From: an uncultured Lachnospiraceae bacterium | GTDB taxonomy: Bacteria > Bacillota > Clostridia > Lachnospirales > Lachnospiraceae | Length of the DNA: 10,038 nucleotides | Assembly: GCA_900554925.1 (NCBI GenBank) | Contig: USJG01000081.1 | Coordinates: 1-10,038 of the forward strand | Reading direction: 5' to 3' | Part shown: positions 1 through 7,323 of the stretch, piece after piece | How the letters are laid out: every line of letters starts with the position of its first letter | How positions within the stretch are numbered: position 1 is the stretch's first letter | Translations under genes and position numbers: made by a program | Notes under the pieces: model-generated | Told to the model about the DNA's origin: nothing | What the model saw: only the letters and a program-made list of their open reading frames with translations | Database searches by the model: none

Positions 1-52
1 ATATAATATTTCAGGGCGAAGGTTAATGATTAGAGTTGTGATTATTTGTCTT
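1..52. other. Sequence downstream of the histidine kinase; no gene seen
   Basis: This short AT-rich stretch follows the kinase stop codon on the minus strand. I see no hairpin with a T-run and no ribosome site, so transcription may continue into a further gene to the left, possibly the missing response regulator. That is a guess from gene order in related systems. Confidence 0.3.
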
Positions 53-1591
53 TTATTGTTCTTCTTTATTGTTCATTTTGACTATAATTGTGCTGATCGT
101 ATGATTTTCCTTGTTACTTTTGATAGTAAGTCCGCATTCCGGCCCGTATATGATCTTTAATCTTTTGTTAACATTGCGAATACCAAGGCTTAACGAATGG
201 GTTTCTTTTGTATCATCATCACTAAGCAGCTCTTCAATTTTGATCCGGTCCTGTTCCGAAAGCTTTCCATTATTTACCACTTCAATTATAAGCTTATCCT
301 CCTGTCCATATACGGAGATCCAAAGCTTTCCCTGTTTGCGGAAATTCATCCCATGTTCAATGGCATTTTCCAAAATAGGCTGTACAATAAGCCTGGGAAC
401 CAGGACCCTCAGATACTGCTCGTCTATCTGCTTATGGACCTCAAGCTTTTCTCCAAAACGCTGGGAAATAATATACAAATAGGCATCCGCATAGCTCATC
501 TCCTCTGAAAGAGGAATCATCTGTTCGCTCTTTCTGTTCATCGTGGCTTCCAGCATAGTGGAAAGGGCTTCAATCATAGTACTTACCTTATAATTTTCCA
601 CCATTCGCGCTTCCCAGTTGATAATTTCCAGGGTATTATTAAGGAAATGGGGATTGATCTGGGACTGCAGGGCCATGATATTGGCGTCCCGAAGCGCCAG
701 CTCCTCCAGATAGATCTTTTCAAACTGATATTTTAGTTTGTCGGACATGCTGTTAAAGGCCTCGTCCAGATCCGCAAATTCCTCATGCTGGGCAAAAACC
801 TCAATATGGTATCCATAGTTTTCCTTTTCTATTTCCTTGTAGGATCTTCTCAGTTCCCTGATGGGTTTATTGACGCTCTGATGGAAAAAGGCAAATACGA
901 TAATAATAAGAGGCGCCATGAAAACAGTAAGGAGAAGCAGCAGATACTTGACCATCACTGTCTCATCCGTGATCGCCGTCTTATCAAGGGTTATGGCATA
1001 GGCAATCTTATGACGTCCTGTCTCCATGCGCTTATAAACATAAGAGCCCTCCGGACCATTAAAGTACTCGGGAGTTTTCATAAACCTTTCCTTTATCAGT
1101 TCGGTACAGGGGTCCTTTTCGTAAACATGGAACATGGAAAGTCCGTCAATAAATACATCACTTTCATAATATCCCCAGATGCTCTCAAGACTGCCAAATA
1201 TATTTTCCACATTCAGCTCCATGACGATCACTGCAATAGGACGAAAGGTACTGTCCACAATATTTCTGACCATGTAGATCCTGTTGTTGATGTTGACAAA
1301 CGCAATATCTGTGTCCAGCCCCTTGCTGATCCGGCTTATTTCTTCCCTGGCATATTTCTGAAATGCCGTTACATTGGCCCAGGTATTCTGTCCCCTGTAA
1401 GTGACACAATCGCTCCTGGGAACATCTATAAAATATACATATGTCATATTAAAGCTGGAATCATACCGGTAATAATTCTCAAGAAATAAACCCACCGTTC
1501 TTTTTAGTTTGTCTATATCTCCATCATTCAGATACTGGATATAGCCCTCCTTAATGGTGGGAATATAAGAGGCATCCTTGGTAGCCCCCAT
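53..1591 (-). CDS. YesM-type sensor histidine kinase, main part (frameshifted from its N-terminus)
   Basis: This 512-residue open segment carries most of a membrane sensor histidine kinase of the YesM/LytS-like class (His_kinase PF06580 plus HATPase_c). Residues 1-210 look like an extracytoplasmic sensor domain, 213-236 form a hydrophobic transmembrane helix, and about 237-290 form a HAMP linker. The phosphoacceptor motif QINPHFLNNTLEII has its His at residue 315. The ATP-binding N-box is QPILENAIEHG (404-414), and a G-box-like SLGIRNVNKRL lies at 468-478. Such kinases usually detect extracellular sugars or oligosaccharides and phosphorylate an AraC-type response regulator, which is not in the window. 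The ATG at 1591 has no convincing ribosome site. It lies inside sequence that should continue from the upstream fragment (1528-1791), so it is probably not the natural start. The kinase lies downstream of the mutase and phosphorylase on the same strand. The family call is secure; the ligand is unknown. Confidence 0.9.
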   Translation of the reverse strand: MGATKDASYIPTIKEGYIQYLNDGDIDKLKRTVGLFLENYYRYDSSFNMTYVYFIDVPRSDCVTYRGQNTWANVTAFQKYAREEISRISKGLDTDIAFVNINNRIYMVRNIVDSTFRPIAVIVMELNVENIFGSLESIWGYYESDVFIDGLSMFHVYEKDPCTELIKERFMKTPEYFNGPEGSYVYKRMETGRHKIAYAITLDKTAITDETVMVKYLLLLLTVFMAPLIIIVFAFFHQSVNKPIRELRRSYKEIEKENYGYHIEVFAQHEEFADLDEAFNSMSDKLKYQFEKIYLEELALRDANIMALQSQINPHFLNNTLEIINWEARMVENYKVSTMIEALSTMLEATMNRKSEQMIPLSEEMSYADAYLYIISQRFGEKLEVHKQIDEQYLRVLVPRLIVQPILENAIEHGMNFRKQGKLWISVYGQEDKLIIEVVNNGKLSEQDRIKIEELLSDDDTKETHSLSLGIRNVNKRLKIIYGPECGLTIKSNKENHTISTIIVKMNNKEEQ

Positions 1592-1791
1592 GATTTCCGC
1601 CAGCGGATCTGGCAGATTTCAATGGCTTTATCCGCGGAGGTGACGATGGTATTTTCCAACTGTCTGTTCATTCTGTCCGACACAAAAAACAGCATAATGA
1701 CGGTGATCAAAAAAAGCGGCAGAAACCAGCATATCGTCAGTATTCTGATCATACTCCATTTTAATTGTTTGGTTTTCCTTGCTTTCTCCAT
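1528..1791 (-). pseudogene. N-terminal fragment of the same sensor histidine kinase, separated by a frameshift
   Basis: This frame starts MEKARKTKQLKWSMIRILTI and has one strong transmembrane helix (about residues 14-37), a short basic cytoplasmic tail, then the start of an extracytoplasmic domain ending ...SADKAIEICQIR. That is the expected N-terminus of a YesM-type kinase. After about residue 63 the frame turns into an unrelated tail and stops at 1528. The matching continuation (LAEIMGATKDASYIPTIKEG) lies in the next frame. Adding one C in the CGCTGG at 1600-1605 (minus strand) restores a single protein of about 579 residues, normal for the family. I chose the ATG at 1791 because GGAAGGG (1803-1809) lies 11 nt upstream. 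A TTG at 1833 would extend the frame but has no ribosome site and overlaps the predicted promoter. No slippery heptamer is visible, so programmed frameshifting is unlikely. A true mutation and a sequencing error cannot be told apart here. Confidence 0.8.
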
Positions 1792-1832
1792 TCTTATGCC
1801 ATCCCTTCCGCTTTCACTGATTCCATAACGCA

Positions 1833-1862
1833 AGTATAGCAGGAAAGAACTGCCCTTCGCAA
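1833..1862 (-). promoter_or_regulatory. Candidate sigma-A promoter for the histidine kinase
   Basis: On the minus strand, TTGCGA (1857-1862) and TATACT (1833-1838) are separated by 18 nt. The -10 box matches consensus at five of six bases and the -35 at four of six. Transcription would begin near 1826, giving a leader of about 35 nt before the ATG at 1791. This would let the kinase be expressed separately from the mutase upstream. It is a prediction from motifs only. Confidence 0.4.
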
Positions 1863-1876
1863 TCCCATCCTGCTAT
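1836..1876. repeat. Perfect 9-bp inverted repeat overlapping the kinase promoter
   Basis: ATAGCAGGA (1836-1844) and its exact complement TCCTGCTAT (1868-1876) are separated by 23 nt, in the gap between the mutase stop and the kinase start. The left arm overlaps the predicted -10 box and the right arm lies just upstream of the -35 box, an arrangement that could suit a dimeric repressor or a DNA loop. Neither strand has a T-run after the stem, so it is not a good intrinsic terminator. The role is unknown. Confidence 0.45.
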
Positions 1877-1895
1877 CTGACCCGCTATCTTCTAT

Positions 1896-3308
1896 TTATA
1901 ATCCCAGAAATTCTTCATAAATTTTACATATCTTTACTGCATCCTGCGCATCAGGCATTTCGCAGAAGATTCTAAGCAGTGGTTCTGTTCCCGAGAATCT
2001 GGCGGTTACCCATCCGCCATTTGCAAAATATACCTTGCTGCCATCCAGATAGGAAACCTTGCTGATTTCAAAAGGAAGCTCAGGCAGCTTCTTCTCCTCA
2101 AGAAGCAGCTTCTTAATACGGTCTTTCTTTTCCTGATTAAATTTGTAATCTCTCTCTTCCATGTAGATCTTGCCGCATTCCGCCTCAATATCATTAAATA
2201 TCTGGGAAAGCTTCTTGCCAGTTACTGCGATCATCTCTACCAGAAGCGCTGCCGCATAGATACCGTCCTTTCCTTTAATGTGGCCCCGTACTGTAAGGCC
2301 GCCGGAGGATTCGCCGCCGATCACCGCATCTGTTGCATACATCTTAGCTGAAATATGTTTAAATCCTACAGGGACCTCATAACACTTCTCCCCAAATCTC
2401 TCGGCCACCTTATCCAGCATATGGGTCGTACAGATATTGCGTACAACAGGCCCCTTCCAGCCTTTATACTTCACAAGATAATAGTAAAGCAGCACCAAAA
2501 TGTCATTGGGATGAAGGAATCTTCCCGTATCGTCAATCACACCGATCCTGTCGGCGTCTCCGTCCGTGGCCACGCCAATATCGCATTTTTTGTCAAGCAC
2601 ATAATTTTGCAGTGCACGGAGAGTTGCAGCGGCAGGCGCCGGGAGTTTTCCTCCAAACAGGGTATCATGTCTTTCATGGATGGTCTCCACGTCACATCTT
2701 GCGGTAAGCAGGATAGTCTTTAATGAGGTTTCACTTACGCCATACATGGGGTCCAAAGCCACCTTAAGCCCGGCTTCTCTGATTTTTTCCATATTGATTG
2801 CTGCAATAATATTGTCAAGATATTCATTCAGGGGATAGATCTCCTGAATCAGCCCTTTTTCCAGCGCTTCCTCATATTCCATCTCCTCCGGCGGAATATC
2901 GGTCACATCACGGATATAGCTTTCAATCTCTGCCGTCTGTATTTCGTCAGCATCCCGTCCTCCTGCGGTAAATACCTTAATGCCATTATAAATTGCCGGA
3001 TTATGGCTTGCAGTGATCATCATTCCATAAGGGAGATCATGTTTCATCACATAAAACATAACAAGGGGCGTAGGCGCTGATTTGTTGATCAGGTAAGCGG
3101 TAATTCCCTCTCTGGCAAATATCTGCCCTGCCCACTGCATGGCTTCCTTGGAAAGGAATCTTCTGTCATAGCCTAAAACAATTCCCTTATCTGCCACACC
3201 CTCCACATGCATCTTATCAGCTAAGGCTCTTGCCAAAATCTGAATATTTTCTTTGGTAAATTCATCACCAATTACAGCCCTCCAGCCGCCCGTACCAAAT
3301 TTAATCAT
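1896..3308 (-). CDS. Alpha-D-phosphohexomutase (phosphoglucomutase/phosphomannomutase family)
   Basis: This 470-residue cytosolic enzyme interconverts hexose 1-phosphate and hexose 6-phosphate through a phosphoserine intermediate. All four family motifs are intact: the catalytic serine loop TASHNP (99-104, Ser101), the metal-binding DGDADR (249-254), the sugar-binding GGESSGG (331-337) and the phosphate-binding RFSGTEP (437-443). The N-terminus MIKFGTGGWRAVIG is the phosphate-contacting start typical of the family, and the length is normal. A strong AGGAAAGGAG site lies about 6 nt before the ATG. It follows the GH94 phosphorylase by 41 nt on the same strand with no obvious terminator between, so the two are probably co-transcribed, and the mutase likely handles the phosphorylase product. 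The substrate could be glucose 1-phosphate or N-acetylglucosamine 1-phosphate; the motifs alone do not decide. The family is certain; the substrate is inferred from context. Confidence 0.93.
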   Translation of the reverse strand: MIKFGTGGWRAVIGDEFTKENIQILARALADKMHVEGVADKGIVLGYDRRFLSKEAMQWAGQIFAREGITAYLINKSAPTPLVMFYVMKHDLPYGMMITASHNPAIYNGIKVFTAGGRDADEIQTAEIESYIRDVTDIPPEEMEYEEALEKGLIQEIYPLNEYLDNIIAAINMEKIREAGLKVALDPMYGVSETSLKTILLTARCDVETIHERHDTLFGGKLPAPAAATLRALQNYVLDKKCDIGVATDGDADRIGVIDDTGRFLHPNDILVLLYYYLVKYKGWKGPVVRNICTTHMLDKVAERFGEKCYEVPVGFKHISAKMYATDAVIGGESSGGLTVRGHIKGKDGIYAAALLVEMIAVTGKKLSQIFNDIEAECGKIYMEERDYKFNQEKKDRIKKLLLEEKKLPELPFEISKVSYLDGSKVYFANGGWVTARFSGTEPLLRIFCEMPDAQDAVKICKIYEEFLGL

Positions 3309-3349
3309 TTTTATCTCCTTTCCTGCCTGGCAGTTTATTTATTTATACT

Positions 3350-5743
3350 CTATCTCCCCATAACAACTTTTACCTGATGCTCCGTATCTTTTTCCATAAC
3401 AGGGATCTGTTCCACCTTCTGTCCATCCAGCCAGATTTCCTTTACGCCCTTCATTATGCCATCCGGATTTTCAACCTGAATATGGAACATGGCCCCGCGC
3501 CATACTCTGTCAGCCTCAAACCCCTTCCAGTCTGAGGGGATACAGGGATTGATTTCCAGGTGATCCAGATCAGGCTTTATTCCCAGAATGTAGCGGGTAG
3601 CACTGAAATATGCCCAGCCGCCGGTTCCCGTCATAAAGGGATGCCTTGCACGCCCAAATCCAGTGTGATCCTTTCCCATAACAAACTGACAATAAGAATA
3701 AGGTTCCGCCTCACGAATCTCAATCATGTCATTCTGATAGTAAGGGCACAGCGCATTATAAAATTCCATGGCCCTGTCGCCTCTTCCCAATTCACACTCT
3801 GCCGCCCATGCCCAGGGATTGGGGTGAGAGAAGATTGCTCCATTTTCCTTAAGTCCCGGATAAACTCTTGTCACAAATCCAATATCGTCATCAGGCACGG
3901 TATAGGAGGGTGCGTTCAGCATAATGCCGTAAGGGGTAAACAGGTATTCCCTTACACTGTCCATAGCCTTTAATCCCTTTTCTCTGGAAGCTGCTCCTGA
4001 TAACACTGCCCAGGCATTGGACTCTAAGTGAACCCTGCCTTCTTTGTCTTCTTTGGTTCCGATCTTTTTGCCGTTTTTGGTAATGCCCCTGATAAACCAG
4101 TTTCCATCCCAGAGCTGTTCCTCACAGACCTTTTTCACTTTTTCGGCCATGGCAGTGTACTTTGCCACATCTTCTTCCCTGTCAAGATATTTTGCAATCT
4201 GAAGGAAATTCTGCAATGCCCAATAATGGAGAAAAGATACCATGGCGCTTTCGCCGCCGCCTAAATTCAGGCAGTCGTTCCAGTCGGCACGAAGCCCTTT
4301 GCAAATACCCGTCTGGCCCACCTGCTCGCCGGAAAAGTCAAGGATTCTGGTCATATGTTCATAGACAGTCCCCTCACCGCCATCTGCGTAGGTAACGACC
4401 TGGTCAAGGAACTCCACCTCTCCGGTTTCCCTGACATACTCTACAATGGAAGAAACCAGCCACAGCGCATCATCTGAGCAGGCATCCTTAAGTCCATGAA
4501 CCATATTGCTCCTGTCAAATTCCGGTATAACGGTAGGTGATTTGAAAGGCTTTACCTCATTGTCCGGTTCAAACCATTCCGGCTGGAATAAATGGAGTCC
4601 ATATCCGGCGGAAACCAGCCCTCTTAAAAGCTCTACGATCCTCTGCTTACATTTCTCAGGGTTGGAATGAGGAATGGTCATGGCATCCTGTGCGGTATCA
4701 CGATAGCCAAGTCCGGTCCTGCCTCCCACCTCAATAAAAGAAGCAAATCTTGAAAACATCACATTGATCTCTGCCTGATATAGGGTCCAGGTATTGATCA
4801 GTGTGTTCATTCCCTGATTAGGCGTATGGATCTGAAGCTTTTGAAGCTTCTTATCCCAGTAAGCGCGGAGCTTGTCGTACACAGCATCCACCGCTTTCAA
4901 ATCAGCGTATTTTTCTCTTGCCTTTCTTCCGGCTTCTCTTCTGCCTTCCCCAAGAATAAAAATAATTCTCTTTTCTTCACCAGGCTGCAAAATAATATCT
5001 TTCTGTAGGGAACCGCAATGATTATTTCCCTTTTCAAAGGAGCCGCTGCACTTACCGTTAATAACAGCCTGGGGGTTATCTTCTGTATGATACAGTCCTA
5101 AAAACTTATCACGCAGACAGTCAAAACCGTCCGGCTTCTCACTCATGGTAAAATACTGATAACCAAATTCTTCATAGAACAGATCGTATTCTATAATCCC
5201 ATCCTCATAATTACTTCCTGCACAGTACATACTCATCTGGAAGTTCTGATTATCGATCATAATGTGGTGGAAGGAAAACTCACAATAAGAAAAGACCTGA
5301 AGTTTTCTGGGCACTTTATCTTCATTTTTGATCTTTACATCCCAAAGCTCCAAATCCTCCCCAATAGGCACAGACAATGTCTGGCTTGCCTTAATATTGC
5401 TGTAATCACATTCATAAACCGTATAAGAAAGACCGTGGCGGCAGGTATATTTTGCCTGATCTAAAGGCTTGCCTACCGGCTGCCATGAAATACTCCAGTA
5501 ATCTCCGCTCTCCGCATCCCGCAAATATACATAATGGCCGGGACGATCCATAGGAACAGCATTTCCGCGAAATCTTGTGATTCTGTGATATTCCGGAGTC
5601 TTATAAAACATATAACCGCCGGCTGTATGGTTTACCACCACGCAGGTATTCTCTACCCCCAGATAATTCGTCCATGATGTAGGCAGGTCAACCCGCTCGA
5701 TTATGTACTCCCTGCTGTCGTCGTCAAAACGTCCGTATTGCAT
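3350..5743 (-). CDS. GH94 disaccharide phosphorylase, N,N'-diacetylchitobiose phosphorylase-like
   Basis: This 797-residue cytosolic enzyme uses phosphate to split a beta-1,4-linked disaccharide into an alpha-sugar 1-phosphate plus a free sugar. The layout fits GH94: an N-terminal beta-sandwich (about 1-270), a helical linker, an (alpha/alpha)6 barrel (about 311-715) and a C-terminal beta region. The acid catalyst is Asp490 in GLRADWNDCLNL. Phosphate-binding candidates are His640 (FSHPNPWAW) and Thr705-Gly706 (MTGTGGW). Remembered sequences place it with Vibrio proteolyticus chitobiose phosphorylase: DYWSISWQPVGK (81-92), GGRTGLGYRDTAQDA (340-354) and LGGGES after the catalytic Asp. By my alignment Val627 matches Val631 of that enzyme, beside the N-acetyl pocket, where Cellvibrio gilvus cellobiose phosphorylase has a Tyr. 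Cellobiose or cellobionic acid remain possible substrates. AGGAGGT (5751-5757) lies 7 nt before the ATG. The mutase follows directly. Family confidence is very high; specificity is about 0.6. Confidence 0.93.
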   Translation of the reverse strand: MQYGRFDDDSREYIIERVDLPTSWTNYLGVENTCVVVNHTAGGYMFYKTPEYHRITRFRGNAVPMDRPGHYVYLRDAESGDYWSISWQPVGKPLDQAKYTCRHGLSYTVYECDYSNIKASQTLSVPIGEDLELWDVKIKNEDKVPRKLQVFSYCEFSFHHIMIDNQNFQMSMYCAGSNYEDGIIEYDLFYEEFGYQYFTMSEKPDGFDCLRDKFLGLYHTEDNPQAVINGKCSGSFEKGNNHCGSLQKDIILQPGEEKRIIFILGEGRREAGRKAREKYADLKAVDAVYDKLRAYWDKKLQKLQIHTPNQGMNTLINTWTLYQAEINVMFSRFASFIEVGGRTGLGYRDTAQDAMTIPHSNPEKCKQRIVELLRGLVSAGYGLHLFQPEWFEPDNEVKPFKSPTVIPEFDRSNMVHGLKDACSDDALWLVSSIVEYVRETGEVEFLDQVVTYADGGEGTVYEHMTRILDFSGEQVGQTGICKGLRADWNDCLNLGGGESAMVSFLHYWALQNFLQIAKYLDREEDVAKYTAMAEKVKKVCEEQLWDGNWFIRGITKNGKKIGTKEDKEGRVHLESNAWAVLSGAASREKGLKAMDSVREYLFTPYGIMLNAPSYTVPDDDIGFVTRVYPGLKENGAIFSHPNPWAWAAECELGRGDRAMEFYNALCPYYQNDMIEIREAEPYSYCQFVMGKDHTGFGRARHPFMTGTGGWAYFSATRYILGIKPDLDHLEINPCIPSDWKGFEADRVWRGAMFHIQVENPDGIMKGVKEIWLDGQKVEQIPVMEKDTEHQVKVVMGR

Positions 5744-5784
5744 AATACGTACCTCCTCTTTTTAACAATACCTGTACTGATTTC

Positions 5785-5790
5785 ATTATA
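5785..5790 (-). promoter_or_regulatory. Likely -10 box of the phosphorylase-mutase operon
   Basis: A perfect TATAAT on the minus strand would place the start of transcription near 5778, giving a leader of about 35 nt before the phosphorylase ATG. No good TTGACA-like box lies 16-18 nt upstream: the region there is A-rich, and the nearest match (ATGACA) is about 24 nt away. A strong -10 with a poor -35 is common at promoters that need an activator, which would fit control by a YesN-like regulator. That link is inference. Confidence 0.45.
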
Positions 5791-5818
5791 TCTTTCACAT
5801 TTTTTTTGGGGTATTGTC

Positions 5819-5830
5819 ATTCATGTGAAT
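5819..5830. repeat. Short palindrome ATTCATGTGAAT in the divergent intergenic region
   Basis: Two 5-bp arms, ATTCA and TGAAT, flank a 2-nt centre. The site lies about 30 nt upstream of the predicted -10 box of the phosphorylase and just upstream of a TTGACT on the other strand. It is in the right place for an operator shared by the divergent genes. It is short enough to occur by chance in AT-rich DNA. Confidence 0.2.
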
Positions 5831-5832
5831 AT

Positions 5833-5861
5833 TTGACTATTTTTGTGCACTACTGTTTTCT
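5833..5861 (+). promoter_or_regulatory. Weak candidate promoter for the membrane lipase gene
   Basis: TTGACT (5833-5838) is a good -35 match, but 17 nt later the -10 position reads TTTTCT, a poor match partly offset by a nearby TG. An alternative -10 is TAAAAT near 5894-5899, which lacks a clear -35. The rest of the intergenic stretch is AT-rich with no other clear signal. Confidence 0.22.
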
Positions 5862-5912
5862 AAATTAAAGTCGAAAAAGGAAGTAATATGTGATAAAATA
5901 AAAAAACATTAA

Positions 5913-5918
5913 AAGGAG
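5913..5918 (+). promoter_or_regulatory. Shine-Dalgarno site that favours the ATG at 5928
   Basis: AAGGAG lies only 3 nt before the ATG at 5922 but 9 nt before the in-frame ATG at 5928. The second spacing is normal for Firmicutes and the first is too short, so the protein most likely starts MIFLPHIYLL. Confidence 0.6.
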
Positions 5919-5927
5919 TGTATGATT

Positions 5928-7304
5928 ATGATATTTTTGCCTCATATTTATCTTCTGGTCTTATGGGTTCATGATTATGTTTTCTTTGCCTTGTATGATC
6001 TGTATGGTTCTGCCTCCTATGGTTTTACGAAAAATGCGGCGTATTCCGCGGGGGCTCTCCTGATTTTTATTTACCTGGCGGTTTTATGTCTGCTGCACAT
6101 TATGCCTTACAGGGAAAAAGAAAATCTTCCCGCCCGCCTTAAGATCATGAATGGGGGCAGAAAGATCCTGCGCCTTTGTTTTTGGGGAATCCTTGCGCAG
6201 CCTTTTCTGTATCTGTTTAAGCTCTATCGCTATCCTCTTGCCTTTATAAGCAGTACTGGGATATGGCAGCTTGCTGTGGATAGCGTTTTCGTCTTTTTCT
6301 TTTTTTATCTGCTGATACTAAATGCCAGCCTCCGTATTTTGTGTACCTGCCGAAGTCTTGGGGTATGGAAACGGATTCTCTTTATCTGCTGGATCTGGAT
6401 TCCTGTTTTTCATCTTCTTTTTCTGAAATATTTAAGCAGACGGGCCAGGATCGAGTATGACGCTGAATGCTGCCGCTTTGAAAACCGCAAAAACCGGGAG
6501 GGTTCCATGCTCTGCGCTACCAGATACCCCATTCTCCTGCTGCACGGAATCGGATTTCGGGATCTGCAGTACTTTAACTATTGGGGACGCATTCCCAGGG
6601 AATTAGTTCGAAACGGAGCATTGGTCTACTATGGCCACCAGGAAGCCTGGGGAACTATTGAAGACAACGCCCAGGCTATCAAGAGAAAAATAGAAGAAGT
6701 CCTTGCTGAAAATCACTGTGACAAGGTAAATATCATCGCTCACTCCAAGGGCGGGCTGGACGCCCGCTATCTGATCTCCGGCTTACATATGGAGAATCAT
6801 GTAGCCTCCCTTACCACCATGTCCACCCCTCACAGAGGTTCTGAGCTTTTAAATATTTTAAATAAACTGCCGGAGGGAGTTTACCGCTTTATTGCCTCTT
6901 TGTTTGACCGCACCTACCGCAGGCTTGGCGACGCCCATCCGGACTGTTACCATGCAAGCAAGCAGCTATCCCCGGAATTTTGCCAGGCCTTTAATGAGAA
7001 ATATCCTGATTCGCCCAGGGTCTATTACCAAAGCTATGCCTCCTGCGTCAAGTACACTCTGGGGGACAACCTTTTAAGCATCCCCAATCTTTTGATGTAC
7101 TTTGCGGGAGCCCCAAAAAATGACGGACTGGTAACGATTGAATCCGCCAGGTGGGGACATTTCCAAAAAACCTTTACAAGCACAGGAAGACGGGGCATTT
7201 CCCACGGCGATATGATCGACCTGAAACGGGAAGATTACAAGGGCTTTGATGTAATAGAGGCTTATGTGGAAATTGTGGCCCGGTTAAAGGAAATGGGATA
7301 CTAA
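5928..7304 (+). CDS. Membrane-anchored lipase/esterase (alpha/beta hydrolase)
   Basis: This protein has 458 residues from the preferred start at 5928; an ATG at 5922 would add two. Residues 1-170 are very hydrophobic and rich in Phe, Tyr, Leu and Trp, with about four or five membrane segments (roughly 1-22, 40-58, 84-106, 115-136 and 149-167). A lipase-like catalytic domain follows. LLLHGIGFRD (204-213) matches the oxyanion-hole strand of bacterial triacylglycerol lipases, and IIAHSKGGLDARY (269-281) holds the nucleophile Ser273. KNDGLV gives the probable catalytic Asp399 and SHGD the probable His426, so the triad looks complete. It likely acts on lipid or acyl esters at the membrane; the topology, and thus the side on which the catalytic domain lies, cannot be fixed by eye. 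It is divergent from the phosphorylase and convergent with the symporter, apparently a single-gene unit. The substrate is unknown, and the N-terminal domain matches no family I recognise. Confidence 0.85.
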   Translation: MIFLPHIYLLVLWVHDYVFFALYDLYGSASYGFTKNAAYSAGALLIFIYLAVLCLLHIMPYREKENLPARLKIMNGGRKILRLCFWGILAQPFLYLFKLYRYPLAFISSTGIWQLAVDSVFVFFFFYLLILNASLRILCTCRSLGVWKRILFICWIWIPVFHLLFLKYLSRRARIEYDAECCRFENRKNREGSMLCATRYPILLLHGIGFRDLQYFNYWGRIPRELVRNGALVYYGHQEAWGTIEDNAQAIKRKIEEVLAENHCDKVNIIAHSKGGLDARYLISGLHMENHVASLTTMSTPHRGSELLNILNKLPEGVYRFIASLFDRTYRRLGDAHPDCYHASKQLSPEFCQAFNEKYPDSPRVYYQSYASCVKYTLGDNLLSIPNLLMYFAGAPKNDGLVTIESARWGHFQKTFTSTGRRGISHGDMIDLKREDYKGFDVIEAYVEIVARLKEMGY

Positions 7305-7323
7305 CTATCCTGTTTTATTTTTT
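7291..7323 (+). terminator. Intrinsic terminator overlapping the lipase stop codon
   Basis: AAATGGGATA (7291-7300) pairs with TATCCTGTTT (7306-7315) around a CTAAC loop, giving a 10-bp stem with two G-U wobbles. TATTTTTT follows. The stem includes the last lipase codons and the loop contains most of the TAA stop. On the minus strand the same stem lacks a following T-run, so it should mainly stop plus-strand transcription. It separates two convergent genes only 10 nt apart. Confidence 0.6.

Noticed and set aside
361..700. Asn in place of the common Tyr in the kinase HFLYN phosphoacceptor motif
   Set aside because: HFLNN variants are familiar in Clostridia YesM-type kinases, and the phosphoacceptor His and following Asn are intact, so this is not a sign of inactivity.
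785..1489. A 234-codon plus-strand open frame across the kinase gene
   Set aside because: It lies wholly antisense to the sensor domain of the histidine kinase, has no ribosome site, and its translation resembles no protein family.
1794..1826. Ten-codon reading frame ending 2 nt before the kinase ATG, a possible leader peptide
   Set aside because: It has no ribosome site and its ATG falls at the predicted transcription start; the composition gives no attenuation signal.
3323..3333. 11-nt palindrome CTGCCTGGCAG between phosphorylase and mutase
   Set aside because: The perfect form leaves a 1-nt loop, so the real stem would be only about 4 bp. On the minus strand no T-run follows. It is not a credible terminator.
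5800..5807. Run of eight T in the divergent intergenic region
   Set aside because: No hairpin precedes it on the plus strand, so it is probably just AT-rich promoter DNA.
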